From positions 2,356,001-2,420,000 of the forward strand of contig NZ_CP022133.1 in NCBI RefSeq assembly GCF_002211765.1: a DNA stretch of 64,000 nt, given 5' to 3'. The position numbers and the translations under genes were made by a program. The notes under the pieces are model-generated. The model had not been told where the DNA came from and did not search any database. It was given only the letters and a program-made list of their open reading frames with translations. Positions 27,682-38,027 of the stretch are shown here, one piece after another. This stretch comes from Idiomarina piscisalsi. Its GTDB lineage: Bacteria; Pseudomonadota; Gammaproteobacteria; Enterobacterales; Alteromonadaceae. The first letter of the stretch is position 1, and the number at the start of each line of letters is the position of its first letter.

Positions 27682-28185
27682 TTAAGCGTCAGCAGTCTGT
27701 TGACCCTGAGCTTGCTCCGCTTGCTGCTGCATGTGACGTGCAAAGATAGCGTCAAAGTTAACTGGTGCTAAGTTCAACTGAGGGAAAGTTGCACGGTTAA
27801 CCAGGCTCGCTACACACTCACGTGCATAAGGGAACAAGATGTTCGGGCAGAAAGAACCCAGCATATGCGCCAGTTGACCTTCCTGAACTTCTTCACCAAT
27901 TGAGAAGATACCTGCTTGATGTACTTCACAAAGGAAAGCAACGTCGTCTTCAACTTTGTTGGTCGCTGTCAGCGTCAGTACCACTTCGTAAACGCCGTCT
28001 TCGATTTTCTCGTGCTTAACGTTTAAATCCAGTTTCAGATCGGGCTTCCACTCTTTGCGGAATACATTCGGAGAGTTTGGCGTTTCAAAAGAAATGTCTT
28101 TTGCATAGATACGCTGGATAGCAAATTGTGCTTGTTGCTGTTGGTTTTCGGCTGCTGCGCCGTTTGCTTGCTGTTCTTCAGCCAT
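27682..28185 (-). CDS. secB: Protein-export chaperone SecB
   Basis: SecB keeps pre-proteins unfolded and hands them to SecA. The 167 residues match the family: [39 protein letters not shown] and [12 protein letters not shown]. The N- and C-termini are Gln/Ala-rich tails. Cotranscription with gpsA is likely. Confidence 0.98.
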   Translation of the reverse strand: MAEEQQANGAAAENQQQQAQFAIQRIYAKDISFETPNSPNVFRKEWKPDLKLDLNVKHEKIEDGVYEVVLTLTATNKVEDDVAFLCEVHQAGIFSIGEEVQEGQLAHMLGSFCPNILFPYARECVASLVNRATFPQLNLAPVNFDAIFARHMQQQAEQAQGQQTADA

Positions 28186-28227
28186 GATTTTACTTCCTAT
28201 TCACTATGAGTTTTCAATTCGTTGTTA

Positions 28228-28656
28228 TTATTTCTGCGAAACCGGCAGTTTGTCATTACGCCAGGCGTTCATGCCACCTTGTAATACCGCCACTTGCTTA
28301 TAGCCCTCAGCGGTTAACTGAGATGCGGCTGCTTTTGCCGTCATTCCTGTTGCACAGACTAACACAATGGGGGCGTCTTTGAACTTTTCAATAGACGTTA
28401 AGCTTTTTTGTTTAATTTTGTCCATGCTTAAGTGCTTTGAGCCGTGAATGTGGCCTTTTTTGAATTCATCCTGGTTACGAATGTCAACAAAAATGCCATC
28501 GCCACGGTTAACCCAAACCGTCGCTTCTTGTGGCTGTAGGCTCTTAATAGGTGACATCGCGGAACGCACATAAGTAATAATAAGCGCAACCAATAACACC
28601 ACCCACAGGCCACTCATCATGGGGTTTCGGCTAATGAAATCTAACAGTTCTTGCAT
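28228..28656 (-). CDS. Membrane-anchored rhodanese-like protein (YibN type)
   Basis: The 142 residues have one N-terminal helix (about 12-32) and a rhodanese domain with the catalytic cysteine in VCATGMTA and the signature DIRNQDEFKKGHI. YibN-type proteins precede secB in many gammaproteobacteria; the sulfur-transfer substrate is unknown. The ATG at 28656 matches the E. coli N-terminus (MQE). A GTG four codons upstream is possible. Confidence 0.9.
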   Translation of the reverse strand: MQELLDFISRNPMMSGLWVVLLVALIITYVRSAMSPIKSLQPQEATVWVNRGDGIFVDIRNQDEFKKGHIHGSKHLSMDKIKQKSLTSIEKFKDAPIVLVCATGMTAKAAASQLTAEGYKQVAVLQGGMNAWRNDKLPVSQK

Positions 28657-28820
28657 ATAAGCTACCACTACCAGAGGGTTTCAGAAAAATCTCGCGGGCA
28701 AAGAGTATACCTGTACAAATTTCAGTTGCCAGTAAAATCTTGAATGGATGCGGATGCGCCAGAAATAAAGTAGAATAATTCTCAACAATGCATTGCAAAA
28801 GCTAAACGAAGAGGCCCTTT

Positions 28821-30356
28821 ATGAGTCATACGATTAAACCTTTGGTTCTACTGATTCTTGACGGTTGGGGATACCGAGAAGACGCACCGGACAATGCCAT
28901 TTCAAATGCTCAAACACCTGTGATGGACCGTCTTTGGGAGCAATATCCACATTGCTTAGTCGATGGCTCGGGCGGCGCAGTGGGACTTCCTGACGGACAA
29001 ATGGGCAACTCAGAAGTCGGTCACGTTAATTTAGGTGCAGGTCGTATCGTCTATCAGGATTTTACGCGCATTAGTCAGGCAATTTCTGATCGCAGTTTCT
29101 TTAAAAACCCAGTGCTTTGCAATGCATTGGCAAAAGCGAAAGATGCATCCGGTGCGGTGCATATCATGGGGCTGCTGTCACCGGGTGGGGTACACAGCCA
29201 CGAAGATCATTTGATTGCGATGGTTGAAATGGCAGTCGAACAAGGCGCTAGTGACGTTTATGTGCATGCATTTTTAGACGGCCGCGACACGCCACCGAAG
29301 TCAGCCAAAACAACAATTCAGCGATTTGAGGCCCTATTCGCCCGTTTAGGAAAAGGCCGTTTCGCTACGCTCAGCGGCCGCTTTTACGCAATGGACAGGG
29401 ACAACCGCTGGGACCGCATAGAAGAAGCCTACAAGGCGATTTACCACGGACTTTCCAGTACAACCAGTCCCAATGCGTTAGATGCACTGGAAGACGCTTA
29501 CGAACGCGGCGAAACTGACGAATTCGTAAAGCCTACGGTTATTGCGCAATCCGCACCGGTCAAAGACGGCGACGCTATTTTCTTTATGAACTTCCGCGCG
29601 GATCGCGCACGCGAAATGACACAAGCCTTTATTAATGAAGATTTCGACGGCTTTGAACGCGGACCGCGTGCAAACACCTCTGACTTCGTCATGCTGACCG
29701 AATACGCAGATACTCTGAAAACCTCCTGTGCGTTTCCACCTGAGCAACTCAATAACGTACTCGGCGAGTGGTTGGAAAAACATGGCAAAACCCAGCTGCG
29801 AATTTCCGAAACCGAGAAATACGCTCACGTGACTTTCTTCTTTAGCGGTGGACGCGAAGAGGAGTTTGAAGGTGAAAAGCGTGTATTAATTCCATCACCG
29901 AAGGTTAAAACCTACGACTTGCAGCCTGAGATGAGCTCTGAGCAATTGACCGATGAACTCGTCAATGCCATTGAGTCACAAGCCTTTGATGTCATCATTT
30001 GTAACTATCCGAACGGTGACATGGTCGGTCACACCGGTAATTTTGACGCCGCAATTAAAGCCTGCGAGGCCGTTGATCACAGTGTTGGCCGCGTTGTTTC
30101 CGCACTGGAAGCAGTTGGTGGTGAATGCTTAATTACCGCTGACCACGGTAATGCGGAGCAAATGAGCGACAATGAGACCGGGCAAGCACATACAGCGCAC
30201 ACCAACGAGTTGGTTCCCTTCATTTACGTGGGCCGAAACGCGCAGGCTCGCGACGGTCGCTTATCAGACGTAGCACCCACCATTTTACATTTAATGGGTA
30301 TGGAGCAGCCGGAAGAAATGACCGGACAAACCTTAATGACGCTGAAAAAGTCATGA
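28821..30356 (+). CDS. gpmI: 2,3-bisphosphoglycerate-independent phosphoglycerate mutase
   Basis: GpmI interconverts 3- and 2-phosphoglycerate using two Mn ions and a phosphoserine. The 511 residues include [11 protein letters not shown], the nucleophile serine in [26 protein letters not shown] and the metal motif [18 protein letters not shown] precedes the ATG. Its stop overlaps envC by four bases, giving gpmI-envC-yibQ as in E. coli. Confidence 0.98.
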   Translation: MSHTIKPLVLLILDGWGYREDAPDNAISNAQTPVMDRLWEQYPHCLVDGSGGAVGLPDGQMGNSEVGHVNLGAGRIVYQDFTRISQAISDRSFFKNPVLCNALAKAKDASGAVHIMGLLSPGGVHSHEDHLIAMVEMAVEQGASDVYVHAFLDGRDTPPKSAKTTIQRFEALFARLGKGRFATLSGRFYAMDRDNRWDRIEEAYKAIYHGLSSTTSPNALDALEDAYERGETDEFVKPTVIAQSAPVKDGDAIFFMNFRADRAREMTQAFINEDFDGFERGPRANTSDFVMLTEYADTLKTSCAFPPEQLNNVLGEWLEKHGKTQLRISETEKYAHVTFFFSGGREEEFEGEKRVLIPSPKVKTYDLQPEMSSEQLTDELVNAIESQAFDVIICNYPNGDMVGHTGNFDAAIKACEAVDHSVGRVVSALEAVGGECLITADHGNAEQMSDNETGQAHTAHTNELVPFIYVGRNAQARDGRLSDVAPTILHLMGMEQPEEMTGQTLMTLKKS

Positions 30357-31501
30357 TAAAAGCCTTTGCTTTAATGCTGTCAATCGCCTGGCTGATACTT
30401 AACGGCCAGGCGTTTGCGCAGTCTTACAGTGAAGAGGACAAAGCGGCCACTCAGGCTGAAATTGAAGCGTTAAACGCAGAATTAAATAAACATCTGCAAG
30501 CCATTGAGAGCCGTGACGAAGAGCTGTCTGATATTGAAAGTCAGCTGCGACGCTTAGAACTAAAAACCGCCGAAATCGCCGGTACTATTCAAAAAACCTC
30601 AACAGAGCTTCGCCGCATTAATACGGAAATTGACAAGGCGCAACAAGAGTTAGAGCGCTTACAGGCGGAGCAGAAACAGCAGCTTTCTTTGCTGGAAGAA
30701 CAAATTACTTCAGCCTACATCAATGGTGATCACGATTTTCTTAAGATGCTGCTTAACCAGGGTTCTCCTGCGAAGCTTGAACGGTTGCTGACTTACTATC
30801 AGTACATGAATGATGCTCGTATTGAGGAAATCAAGCAAATAAAACAGACCCAAAACGATATAGAGCAGCTCAAAGCCCAGCTGACGAGCAAAAAGGCGGA
30901 TGTCGTTGCACTTCGTGAACGGCAAGCTGAACAAAAGAAACAGTTAGAAAGCCAGCAGAGAGCTCAAGAAGACACTCTCGCAAAACTGCAAGCCGAGCAG
31001 CGTAGCGATAAAGCTAAAATTAAGCAGTTAGAGCAAAGCCGCGAGCAATTAGAGCAAGTATTAGCAGCCATTGAAGCCGCATTAGAGCGGCAGGCCGATG
31101 TTCGTCTGGTTGGCTTAAAACCCGTTAAATCACAATTAAAGTGGCCCAGTGACGGCAACGTTCGTCGTGTGTTTGGTCAACGCCGCGAAGGTCCGGTTGA
31201 CTGGAAAGGGGTGCTTATAGAGGGCAGTAATGGACAAGAGGTTCGCTCTATTGCCGATGGCCGTATTGTTTATGCGGACTGGTTACGCGGTTTTGGGTTA
31301 GTTATTGTGGTTGACCACGGCGAAAATTACATGAGCCTGTACGGACATAATCAAGCCTTGCTTAGAACCGTTGGCGAAAAAGTGAAGAAAGACGAAGAAA
31401 TAGCGCTTATGGGTCAATCGGGCTCTCGCGACAAAGCGTCTCTGTACTTTGAAATTCGTCACCAGGGTAAACCTCAGAATCCAAGTCACTGGATACGCTA
31501 A
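30353..31501 (+). CDS. envC: EnvC-type murein hydrolase activator
   Basis: EnvC links FtsEX to activation of septal amidases. After a signal peptide (ending AFA-Q), residues about 25-240 form long coiled coils rich in Gln, Glu and Lys. The C-terminal LytM domain has [21 protein letters not shown] and [16 protein letters not shown]. Canonical metal ligands of active LytM enzymes are not all present, as expected for an activator rather than a hydrolase. Its partner ftsEX lies 3 kb downstream on the other strand. Confidence 0.94.
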   Translation: MIKAFALMLSIAWLILNGQAFAQSYSEEDKAATQAEIEALNAELNKHLQAIESRDEELSDIESQLRRLELKTAEIAGTIQKTSTELRRINTEIDKAQQELERLQAEQKQQLSLLEEQITSAYINGDHDFLKMLLNQGSPAKLERLLTYYQYMNDARIEEIKQIKQTQNDIEQLKAQLTSKKADVVALRERQAEQKKQLESQQRAQEDTLAKLQAEQRSDKAKIKQLEQSREQLEQVLAAIEAALERQADVRLVGLKPVKSQLKWPSDGNVRRVFGQRREGPVDWKGVLIEGSNGQEVRSIADGRIVYADWLRGFGLVIVVDHGENYMSLYGHNQALLRTVGEKVKKDEEIALMGQSGSRDKASLYFEIRHQGKPQNPSHWIR

Positions 31502-32256
31502 TGAGATACCTCCAGGTGATAATAGCGTTGGCGTTTTTTGTCGCCAGTAGCACTCAGGCCGCAAAAATTGCCATAGTGATTGACGACATCGGTAATCATA
31601 AAAGTCATCTTGACGCTGCTCTGTTGCCCGGTAAGGTATCTTTCGCGGTTCTGCCCTATACACCTTATGCTCGCTCGTTCGCGTTACGGGCGCATCATCA
31701 GAAGAAGCAAATTTTGCTGCACATGCCGATGGAAGCCGTCGATAATATCTGGTCTGGTCCCGGCGAAATCACGTCGGTTATGAGTGCACAGCAAATAAAA
31801 CTGCAACTTACTGATGCGCTGGAATCCATCCCCTACGTCGAAGGTATGAATAACCATATGGGGAGTAAACTCACGCAGTTGCCTATTCCTATGCACGCCG
31901 TCATGGAAACCCTGTCCTCTCGACAGTTATTCTTTCTGGATAGCCGCACGACAGAGTTTAGTGTGGCCGAAGAGACCGCTAGATCATTGGGCGTTAAATC
32001 CAGTCGTCGACACGTATTTTTAGATAACGAGACAGACGACGCTTACCTGACCCAGCAATTCACAACGCTCATAAAACACGCAAGGAAGCATGGTTCGGCT
32101 ATCGGCATTGGACACCCTTACCCTGAAACGCTGGCATTTCTAAAAAAGCATTTACCGGAGCTGGAAGAGCGAGGTATTGAGTTGGTTTTTGCGTCTGAGC
32201 TCACCGCTGTGTCGAGTCGTTCGATGTCGCCTCTTCCAGTGACGTCAGCAAAATAA
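31501..32256 (+). CDS. Divergent polysaccharide deacetylase (YibQ family)
   Basis: The 251-residue protein has an N-terminal signal peptide (ending TQA-A) and the YibQ signature IAIVIDDIGNH, LPGKVSFAVLPYTPYA, LLHMPMEA, NNHMGSKLT and IGIGHPYPETL. The family shares the NodB fold, but its activity is undemonstrated. The start ATG uses the last A of the envC TAA stop. The last 56 bases overlap the convergent YkgJ-type gene. Confidence 0.9.
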   Translation: MRYLQVIIALAFFVASSTQAAKIAIVIDDIGNHKSHLDAALLPGKVSFAVLPYTPYARSFALRAHHQKKQILLHMPMEAVDNIWSGPGEITSVMSAQQIKLQLTDALESIPYVEGMNNHMGSKLTQLPIPMHAVMETLSSRQLFFLDSRTTEFSVAEETARSLGVKSSRRHVFLDNETDDAYLTQQFTTLIKHARKHGSAIGIGHPYPETLAFLKKHLPELEERGIELVFASELTAVSSRSMSPLPVTSAK

Positions 32257-32470
32257 GCGCTTCATCGCGGGTGTCTTTGCAAATATCGTAGTCCGCCGTA
32301 AAAGCTTCACACACAGCAGGACGCTCTGGCTTACCAAATAGCCGGCACAAGTTATTTTCATCGAGTTGAACACAACGAACCCCGGCCGGTTTACCATTCG
32401 GCATGCCGGGGATAGGTGAGCTAATGGATGGAGCTACGCAGCAGGCGCCACAACCAACGCGGCACTGCAT
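32201..32470 (-). CDS. YkgJ-type cysteine cluster protein
   Basis: An 89-residue protein with cysteines in CRVGCGACC, VRC, NLCRLF, AVCEAF and DICKD. This is the CxxCGxCC-headed UPF0153/YkgJ pattern, likely to bind zinc or an Fe-S cluster; function is unknown. Its ATG follows the rpoH stop with no gap (TAA-ATG), so translation is probably coupled to rpoH. It overlaps the end of the yibQ-like gene by 56 bases. Confidence 0.86.
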   Translation of the reverse strand: MQCRVGCGACCVAPSISSPIPGMPNGKPAGVRCVQLDENNLCRLFGKPERPAVCEAFTADYDICKDTRDEALILLTSLEEATSNDSTQR

Positions 32471-33331
32471 TTAGCTCATAGCAACGCGAAGCTTCTTCAT
32501 GGCGTTCTGCTCAAGTTGGCGAACACGCTCAGCAGACACTTCATACTTCGCGGCAAGATCGTGTAATGTGGTTTTGTCTTCTGACAACCAGCGTGACTGC
32601 ACGATGTCCTGACTGCGTTCGTCAAGCTCACTCATCGCTGTCAGCAGCTTCTGTTGGTTATGAGACTCGTAGTCTTCTGCCTCAATTTCAGCGGCTAAAT
32701 CTGAGCGCTTATCTTCCAAATACATTGCCGGAGAATAAGTGCTTCCTTCCTTAGAGTCATCGTCATCTGAACTCAATTCAAAAGCTTGGTCATGGGCACT
32801 CATTCGTGACTCCATTTCCAATACTTCTTTCGTGCTCACACCAAGTTCTTCAGCGACCGTTTCCACTTCTTTCTGGCTGAACCAACCCAAACGCTTTTTC
32901 ATTTTGCGCAGGTTGAAGAATAATTTGCGTTGCGCTTTGGTGGTCGCTACTTTCACGACGCGCCAGTTACGCAGAACGTATTCATGAATTTCTGCCTTAA
33001 TCCAGTGAACGGCAAAAGAAACCAAACGGACACCAACAGACGGGTTGAAACGCTTAACGGCTTTCATCAAGCCAATGTTGCCTTCCTGAATCAAATCGGC
33101 TTGTGGCAAACCGTAGCCAGAATAACTACGGGCAACGTGCACAACGAAACGTAAATGAGACATGATAAGCTCACGCGCTGCATCTAAGTCGCCTTCTTCA
33201 TAAAGTCGAGTTGCTAAGTCTTTCTCTTTTTCAGCGCTTAGCATAGGTATACGGTTGACTGACTGAATATAACCGTCCAGTCCTCCCCCTTGGGGAACCG
33301 ATAATGCCATGGTGCTTAATTCAGTGCTCAT
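32471..33331 (-). CDS. rpoH: RNA polymerase heat-shock sigma factor (sigma-32)
   Basis: The 286 residues show sigma region 2 ([20 protein letters not shown], then [14 protein letters not shown]), the RpoH-specific segment QRKLFFNLR and a region 4 HTH ([19 protein letters not shown]). The length matches E. coli (284). The 143-base gap before the gene is the likely site of its promoters; I could not define them. It follows ftsYEX in the same direction, the conserved ftsYEX-rpoH order. Confidence 0.98.
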   Translation of the reverse strand: MSTELSTMALSVPQGGGLDGYIQSVNRIPMLSAEKEKDLATRLYEEGDLDAARELIMSHLRFVVHVARSYSGYGLPQADLIQEGNIGLMKAVKRFNPSVGVRLVSFAVHWIKAEIHEYVLRNWRVVKVATTKAQRKLFFNLRKMKKRLGWFSQKEVETVAEELGVSTKEVLEMESRMSAHDQAFELSSDDDDSKEGSTYSPAMYLEDKRSDLAAEIEAEDYESHNQQKLLTAMSELDERSQDIVQSRWLSEDKTTLHDLAAKYEVSAERVRQLEQNAMKKLRVAMS

Positions 33332-33474
33332 TTAACAACCTCTAATAAAAAAACCGACAAAATACCGCTTAATCGTCAGTGTCTAAGACCCTATTTCGGC
33401 CTAAAAGTTCCGTTCAGATCATTGGCGATCAGACAAATCAGTATAACTAAGACTATGGCTTTCGCAACTCTAAT

Positions 33475-34464
33475 TTATTCAGGTTCGATACTCTGTATGT
33501 GACGTCTTACAGCAAGGTAAGAGCCTGCCAGCCCAAGACCAATTGCGATAACCCAAATAGCGATTAATTCACTAAATGTCAGACCATCTAACTGAAACTG
33601 ACTGTCGTATAAGTTTGTGACATTTAATACGGCACTTTCAATCCACCAGATCAATAAAATGGTCACTAGCCAGGCAAAAATTCCACCTATAAACCCGTAC
33701 CAGGCACCGGTATACAAAAATGGGCGTTGAATGAAGGCATTCGTCGCCCCCACCAATTTCATAATGACAATTTCATCGCGTTTCGAGAGTATATTAAGGC
33801 GAATGGTATTACCGACAATCAACACCACCGACAAACACAACACTAACGCTAATGCACCTAAGGTGTCTTCAATTAAGTCCAGTATTGCCTGCAACCGGTT
33901 TAGCCATTCAATGTCCAGTTTGGCATGCGCGACTTCGCGCTTATTCTGGAACTCAAGCAACAGCGCTTCAGCCTGCTCTACCGTGCGATAATTGTCTGCA
34001 GGTATCACCACGAGAACATCGGGTAACGGGTTTGTCGTCAAATAATCAAGCGTTTCGCCAAAGCCGGACTGCTCTTTAAACTGCTCCAGCCCTTCGTCCT
34101 TGGGTACCCAGCGTACAGATTCGACTTTATCAGACAGGCTCGTCTGAGTTTTGAAGGTTTCAATTTCCGAGGTTTGTAGGTCTTTTTTCAAAAATAGCGT
34201 AACTTCAGACGCCTGCTGCCAACTGTCAGTAATGCTACTGGTATTTTTCACCAGTACGTATAACGACGACGGCAATGTTAAACTTAAGCCCAGCACGGCC
34301 ATAGTCATTAACGACGCGAAAGGGTTACGCCACAGCTCACCGAGGCTGGCAATTGCTTGCTGAACATGATGCACCGGTACCATAATGGCGCGCCGCCACC
34401 AGGGTAAACGTCCGCGATTACTCGCTCCTTTTTCGACGCTGCGGTTGCGAAATAACAAACTCAT
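33475..34464 (-). CDS. ftsX: Cell division protein FtsX
   Basis: FtsX is the membrane part of the FtsEX complex, which transmits ATP hydrolysis to EnvC and the amidases. In the 329 residues, one helix lies near 55-75, a periplasmic domain covers about 75-200, and three C-terminal helices (about 205, 255 and 300) follow. EIVIMKLVGATNAFIQRPFL is the usual coupling segment. The first four bases overlap ftsE. Confidence 0.96.
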   Translation of the reverse strand: MSLLFRNRSVEKGASNRGRLPWWRRAIMVPVHHVQQAIASLGELWRNPFASLMTMAVLGLSLTLPSSLYVLVKNTSSITDSWQQASEVTLFLKKDLQTSEIETFKTQTSLSDKVESVRWVPKDEGLEQFKEQSGFGETLDYLTTNPLPDVLVVIPADNYRTVEQAEALLLEFQNKREVAHAKLDIEWLNRLQAILDLIEDTLGALALVLCLSVVLIVGNTIRLNILSKRDEIVIMKLVGATNAFIQRPFLYTGAWYGFIGGIFAWLVTILLIWWIESAVLNVTNLYDSQFQLDGLTFSELIAIWVIAIGLGLAGSYLAVRRHIQSIEPE

Positions 34465-35138
34465 AGCTCGTTATCCTCCAAACCGTCGTTGATCATGCGT
34501 CCGTCTTTCAACGTCAGCGTTCTGTAACGCAATCGCGCAATCAGGCCTAAGTCGTGCGTTGCTATAAGTACCGCAACCCCCACTTTATTGAATTCCTCAA
34601 ACAAGCGGATAATTTCCATCGATAGCTTAGGGTCCAGGTTACCGGTAGGCTCATCGGCCAGCAGTAAGGGGGGTTTCGTGACAATGGCGCGGGCAATTCC
34701 CACTCGCTGTTGTTCACCGCCAGAGAGCATTTGCGGGTAATGCTTAACCTTGTCCCCCAAACCAACTTTATCCAAGGCCGCCTGTACTCGTTTGCGCGCT
34801 TCCTGGACGCTATAGCCTTCAATGATGAGCGGCAAAGCCACATTATCGAACACCGTCTTGTCCATGAGCAATCGGTGATCCTGAAAAATCATGCCTATGT
34901 CGCGGCGCACATAAGGCACTTGTGATGGCTTAATGTTTCTGAGGTCATGGCCGTTAATCAGCACGCGTCCCGCAGTCGGACGCTCCATCAAACTAATTAG
35001 CTTCAGCAAGGTACTTTTTCCCGCCCCGGAGTGGCCGGTTAAGAACGCCATTTCACCCGGTTTTACGTGGAAATCGACATGGCTTAACGCCTGATGACCT
35101 CCCCGATAGGTTTTACTGACTTGCTCAAAGCGGATCAT
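34461..35138 (-). CDS. ftsE: Cell division ATP-binding protein FtsE
   Basis: The ABC ATPase of 225 residues has Walker [13 protein letters not shown]-loop MIFQDHRLL, signature [15 protein letters not shown], Walker [13 protein letters not shown] and the switch histidine in ATHDLGL. One base separates it from ftsY and it overlaps ftsX, so the three form an operon. Confidence 0.97.
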   Translation of the reverse strand: MIRFEQVSKTYRGGHQALSHVDFHVKPGEMAFLTGHSGAGKSTLLKLISLMERPTAGRVLINGHDLRNIKPSQVPYVRRDIGMIFQDHRLLMDKTVFDNVALPLIIEGYSVQEARKRVQAALDKVGLGDKVKHYPQMLSGGEQQRVGIARAIVTKPPLLLADEPTGNLDPKLSMEIIRLFEEFNKVGVAVLIATHDLGLIARLRYRTLTLKDGRMINDGLEDNEL

Positions 35139-35139
35139 A

Positions 35140-36441
35140 TTAATTCGCCGTTGTGGTTTCTGATGCCTCTACATTACGGTCAAATAACGCCGCAATAAAG
35201 TCTTTCGCTACAAATGGGCGTAAATCTTCCAGACTTTCGCCAACACCAATGTAACGAATTGGAATGGCAAACTGGTCTGCAACCGCAAATATAACACCAC
35301 CTTTGGCGGTACCGTCGAGTTTGGTCATAACAATGGCGGATACGCCCACTGCTTCAGTAAACAACTTAGCCTGGCTAATAGCATTTTGTCCCGTGCCAGC
35401 GTCCAGCGTCAGCATGACTTCATGCGGCGCTTCCGGATCGAGCTTTTTCATCACCCGAACTAACTTTTTCAACTCTTCCATTAAGTTCGCTTTGTTCTGC
35501 AAACGCCCTGCCGTATCAGCAATAAGGACGTCTGTGCCACGCGCTTTCGCGGCTTCTAAAGCGTCATATAAAACGGAAGCACTGTCAGCACCGGTATGCT
35601 GGGCAATCACCGGTATGTCATTACGCTCTCCCCAGACTTGCAATTGTTCTACCGCAGCAGCCCTGAACGTATCACCGGCTGCCAGCATGACTGACTTACC
35701 TTCGGCTTTGAATTGTTTTGCTAACTTACCAATGGTAGTGGTTTTACCCACGCCGTTGACACCTGTCATGAGAATAACGTATGGCGAGTCAGAGTTCGGA
35801 ATCTCTAATGGCTTATCGACAGGCTTTAAAATGTCCGCGAGCTGTTCTTGCAACAATTCGTAAAGCGCTTCAGCGTCTTTCAGTTGCTTACGATCCGCTT
35901 GCTGTGTCAGGTTGTCGATAATTTTCGTGGTGGTTGCCACGCCTAAGTCAGCCATAAGCAACTGGGTTTCGAGCTCCTCAAACAGATCATCATCAATTTT
36001 CTTACCGCGGAATACGCCGATAAGACCCGAGCCAATAGAGCCGGATGTTTTACGCAACCCCTGCGTTAAGCGCGCCCAAAAACCTTTCTTCTGTCCTTTT
36101 TCCTGAATTTTTGTGTCGACGGGTTCGGCTTTCGGGGTCTCGACTTCTTTCAGCTCTTCTGTTGCCGATTCTTCTGGCACGGGTTGTTGCTGAGCACGAG
36201 ACTCAGCTGTCACTTGTGCGCAATCTTCTGCAGCACTTGGCAGTTCTTCAGGCGCTTTTTCGGGAGCTTTTGCTGGTTCTTTCTCAGGCTCTACCTCTGT
36301 TTGCTGCGCTTCATCGGACGCTTCCGGCTCGGCTTGCTGCTCACCCTCAGGCTGATCCTCAACAACCGTTTCTTCTTCTGGCTTTTCGACTTCAGACTCT
36401 TTTTTATCACGCTTCTTTTTAAACAGCGAAAACATCGACAT
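35140..36441 (-). CDS. ftsY: Signal recognition particle receptor FtsY
   Basis: FtsY docks SRP-ribosome complexes at the membrane. The 433 residues start with a Lys-rich tip (FSLFKKKRDKK) and a long, very acidic Glu/Pro region (about 20-125). The NG GTPase domain follows: GVNGVGKTTTIGKLA, DTFRAAAVEQL, DTAGRLQNK, TKLDGTAKGG and GVGESLEDLRPF. A second Met at residue 3 is equally possible as start. It heads ftsY-ftsE-ftsX and is divergent from rsmD. Confidence 0.97.
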   Translation of the reverse strand: MSMFSLFKKKRDKKESEVEKPEEETVVEDQPEGEQQAEPEASDEAQQTEVEPEKEPAKAPEKAPEELPSAAEDCAQVTAESRAQQQPVPEESATEELKEVETPKAEPVDTKIQEKGQKKGFWARLTQGLRKTSGSIGSGLIGVFRGKKIDDDLFEELETQLLMADLGVATTTKIIDNLTQQADRKQLKDAEALYELLQEQLADILKPVDKPLEIPNSDSPYVILMTGVNGVGKTTTIGKLAKQFKAEGKSVMLAAGDTFRAAAVEQLQVWGERNDIPVIAQHTGADSASVLYDALEAAKARGTDVLIADTAGRLQNKANLMEELKKLVRVMKKLDPEAPHEVMLTLDAGTGQNAISQAKLFTEAVGVSAIVMTKLDGTAKGGVIFAVADQFAIPIRYIGVGESLEDLRPFVAKDFIAALFDRNVEASETTTAN

Positions 36442-36542
36442 ATAGGTTTCCTTGGAACTGACACGCAGGAATCGTTAAACTTATGGCTTTAGTTTACCAT
36501 GCTGTTTATAAACTGACGACGGTCTGAATAAAGGAACTCATT

Positions 36543-37139
36543 GTGGCCAGAAAACGTGCGGGAAAGACCCGACCCATTCCAGCAACCGGCGACTACCGCA
36601 TCATCGGTGGAAAGTGGCGCGGCAGGCGCTTGCCCATAGCCGACAGCCCCGGGTTGCGTCCTACAACGGACCGAGTGCGTGAAACTCTATTTAACTGGCT
36701 ACAGTGGGACATTGTCGATGCCAACGTGCTGGATTTATTTGCCGGCAGCGGCAGTCTGGGCTTTGAAGCAAGCTCGCGTGGTGCAGCCCAAGTCACATTG
36801 GTTGAGTCTGAAAATAAAGTCAGCAAACAACTGAATGACAATGTATCACTGTTACAAGCTACCGGTATGGAAGTTGTTACCGCTAGTGCACTCAGCTGGT
36901 TAAAAACGCCAACTAGCAGCCGCTATGACATTGTGTTTATTGATCCCCCATTTCGTCAGGGGCTCGCTACGTCAGCTATAGCTTTGCTCGATGAGCATTC
37001 ATGGTTGGTGCCGGACAACCAGGTGTATTTGGAAACTGAAAAAGAATACGAGCTTAAGCTTCCCCAAGGTTGGCAGCTTTTAAAAGAGAAGACACACGGC
37101 CAAGTGTGTTTTCGTTTACTGACAAAGGATATCAAATGA
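36543..37139 (+). CDS. rsmD: 16S rRNA (guanine(966)-N(2))-methyltransferase
   Basis: RsmD methylates G966 of 16S rRNA in the assembled small subunit. The 198 residues have IIGGKWRGRRLP, the RPTTDRVRETLFNWL segment, the SAM motif VLDLFAGSGSLGFEA and the catalytic DPPF. The start is GTG at 36543 with AAGGA upstream. The stop overlaps the next start by four bases. Divergence from ftsY matches E. coli. Confidence 0.96.
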   Translation: MARKRAGKTRPIPATGDYRIIGGKWRGRRLPIADSPGLRPTTDRVRETLFNWLQWDIVDANVLDLFAGSGSLGFEASSRGAAQVTLVESENKVSKQLNDNVSLLQATGMEVVTASALSWLKTPTSSRYDIVFIDPPFRQGLATSAIALLDEHSWLVPDNQVYLETEKEYELKLPQGWQLLKEKTHGQVCFRLLTKDIK

Positions 37140-37420
37140 ACGTTATTATTATTGCCGGCAAAATCGTGTTTGCACTTATCTGGCTGGGCCTATTTGCGAT
37201 TTTAGGTGGTGCAACCGGTGAGTTGAGTAGTCAGTCGATAGGGCTTTTAAGTGTCTTGTTGGCGGTTTTGGTCATTATGCACCTGCTGCTTCTGGGCGTA
37301 TTCGTTGCCACCATGAAGCAGCATTTACCGTGGAAAAAAGGCGACAGTTGGCAAATTCTCGCGTTTGGTATTTTCGCCTGGTTGTCTATTCTTCAGCGTC
37401 CAAAGCAAGACCAAGGTTAG
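37136..37420 (+). CDS. Small membrane protein, DUF1145 (YhhL-like)
   Basis: The 94 residues, from the ATG at 37136, contain three hydrophobic segments (about 4-22, 30-55 and 75-88) and the C-terminal KGDSWQILAFGIFAWLSI typical of YhhL. Function is unknown. It overlaps rsmD by four bases and the convergent DUF416 gene by 35 bases. Confidence 0.82.
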   Translation: MNVIIIAGKIVFALIWLGLFAILGGATGELSSQSIGLLSVLLAVLVIMHLLLLGVFVATMKQHLPWKKGDSWQILAFGIFAWLSILQRPKQDQG

Positions 37421-37994
37421 ACACGCCCTCATCACTGAGCATCATTTTTAGCTGTTTCACTAGCGCGCTATTTACTGTAGGCTGTTGCTCCAGAAAATTG
37501 AGCATGGCCTGCTGAATGGCGATTTCGTACTCCATCAGCTCGTGGTTATCGACGTGCTCTTTTAAGTTTTCAGTGCCCACGTCCTCAGCGTCGTTTAATT
37601 CAATAAATTTCGCCACACTCGCCTGCGATATTTTTGCAACATCTAATAAGTTAGCGGCGTTATCGTCCATCAATCCCTGAAGTAAGGTGCTTATTGCCGT
37701 GCAAGCATCCATAGCGGGGTACACGCCCAACATGTCATGTCCGTGCTCGCTCGGTGTTTGTTCGTCGACCTTTTCCTGCCAACGGGCAAAATTCACTTTG
37801 GTTTTCTTCGGGTTTACTACCCAGTCCCAACACGCATTGAGTGAACCGTGCAGCGGTTTACTGTCGCCAAAGCCAGTGAGGTGATGGAAAAAGTCGTAGT
37901 TAGGTACCATGCGCTCGCACAAGTAAAGTGCCAGAACAATTTGCTGTTCGCGAGGCAGCTCGCGAATACGTTGAAACGTATTAAGTTGACTCAC
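37386..37994 (-). CDS. YjaG family protein, DUF416
   Basis: A 202-residue soluble, mainly helical protein. LALYLCERMVPNYDFF near the N-terminus, ACWDWVVNPKKTKVNF and VYPAMDACTAI identify DUF416. Function is unknown. It overlaps the convergent yhhL-like gene by 35 bases and follows the VOC gene by 33. Confidence 0.88.
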   Translation of the reverse strand: MSQLNTFQRIRELPREQQIVLALYLCERMVPNYDFFHHLTGFGDSKPLHGSLNACWDWVVNPKKTKVNFARWQEKVDEQTPSEHGHDMLGVYPAMDACTAISTLLQGLMDDNAANLLDVAKISQASVAKFIELNDAEDVGTENLKEHVDNHELMEYEIAIQQAMLNFLEQQPTVNSALVKQLKMMLSDEGVSNLGLALDAEE

Positions 37995-38027
37995 GTTGAA
38001 ACTCCGAAAGTGCGTTCGCTGAAGGGT

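Noticed and set aside
35264..35863. Long open frame antisense to ftsY
   Set aside because: It lies wholly inside a clear FtsY GTPase domain and its translation has no coherent domain; it is a shadow of codon bias. The same holds for long frames opposite scsB (45731-46465), the chemoreceptor (55902-56411) and ktrB (57782-58408).
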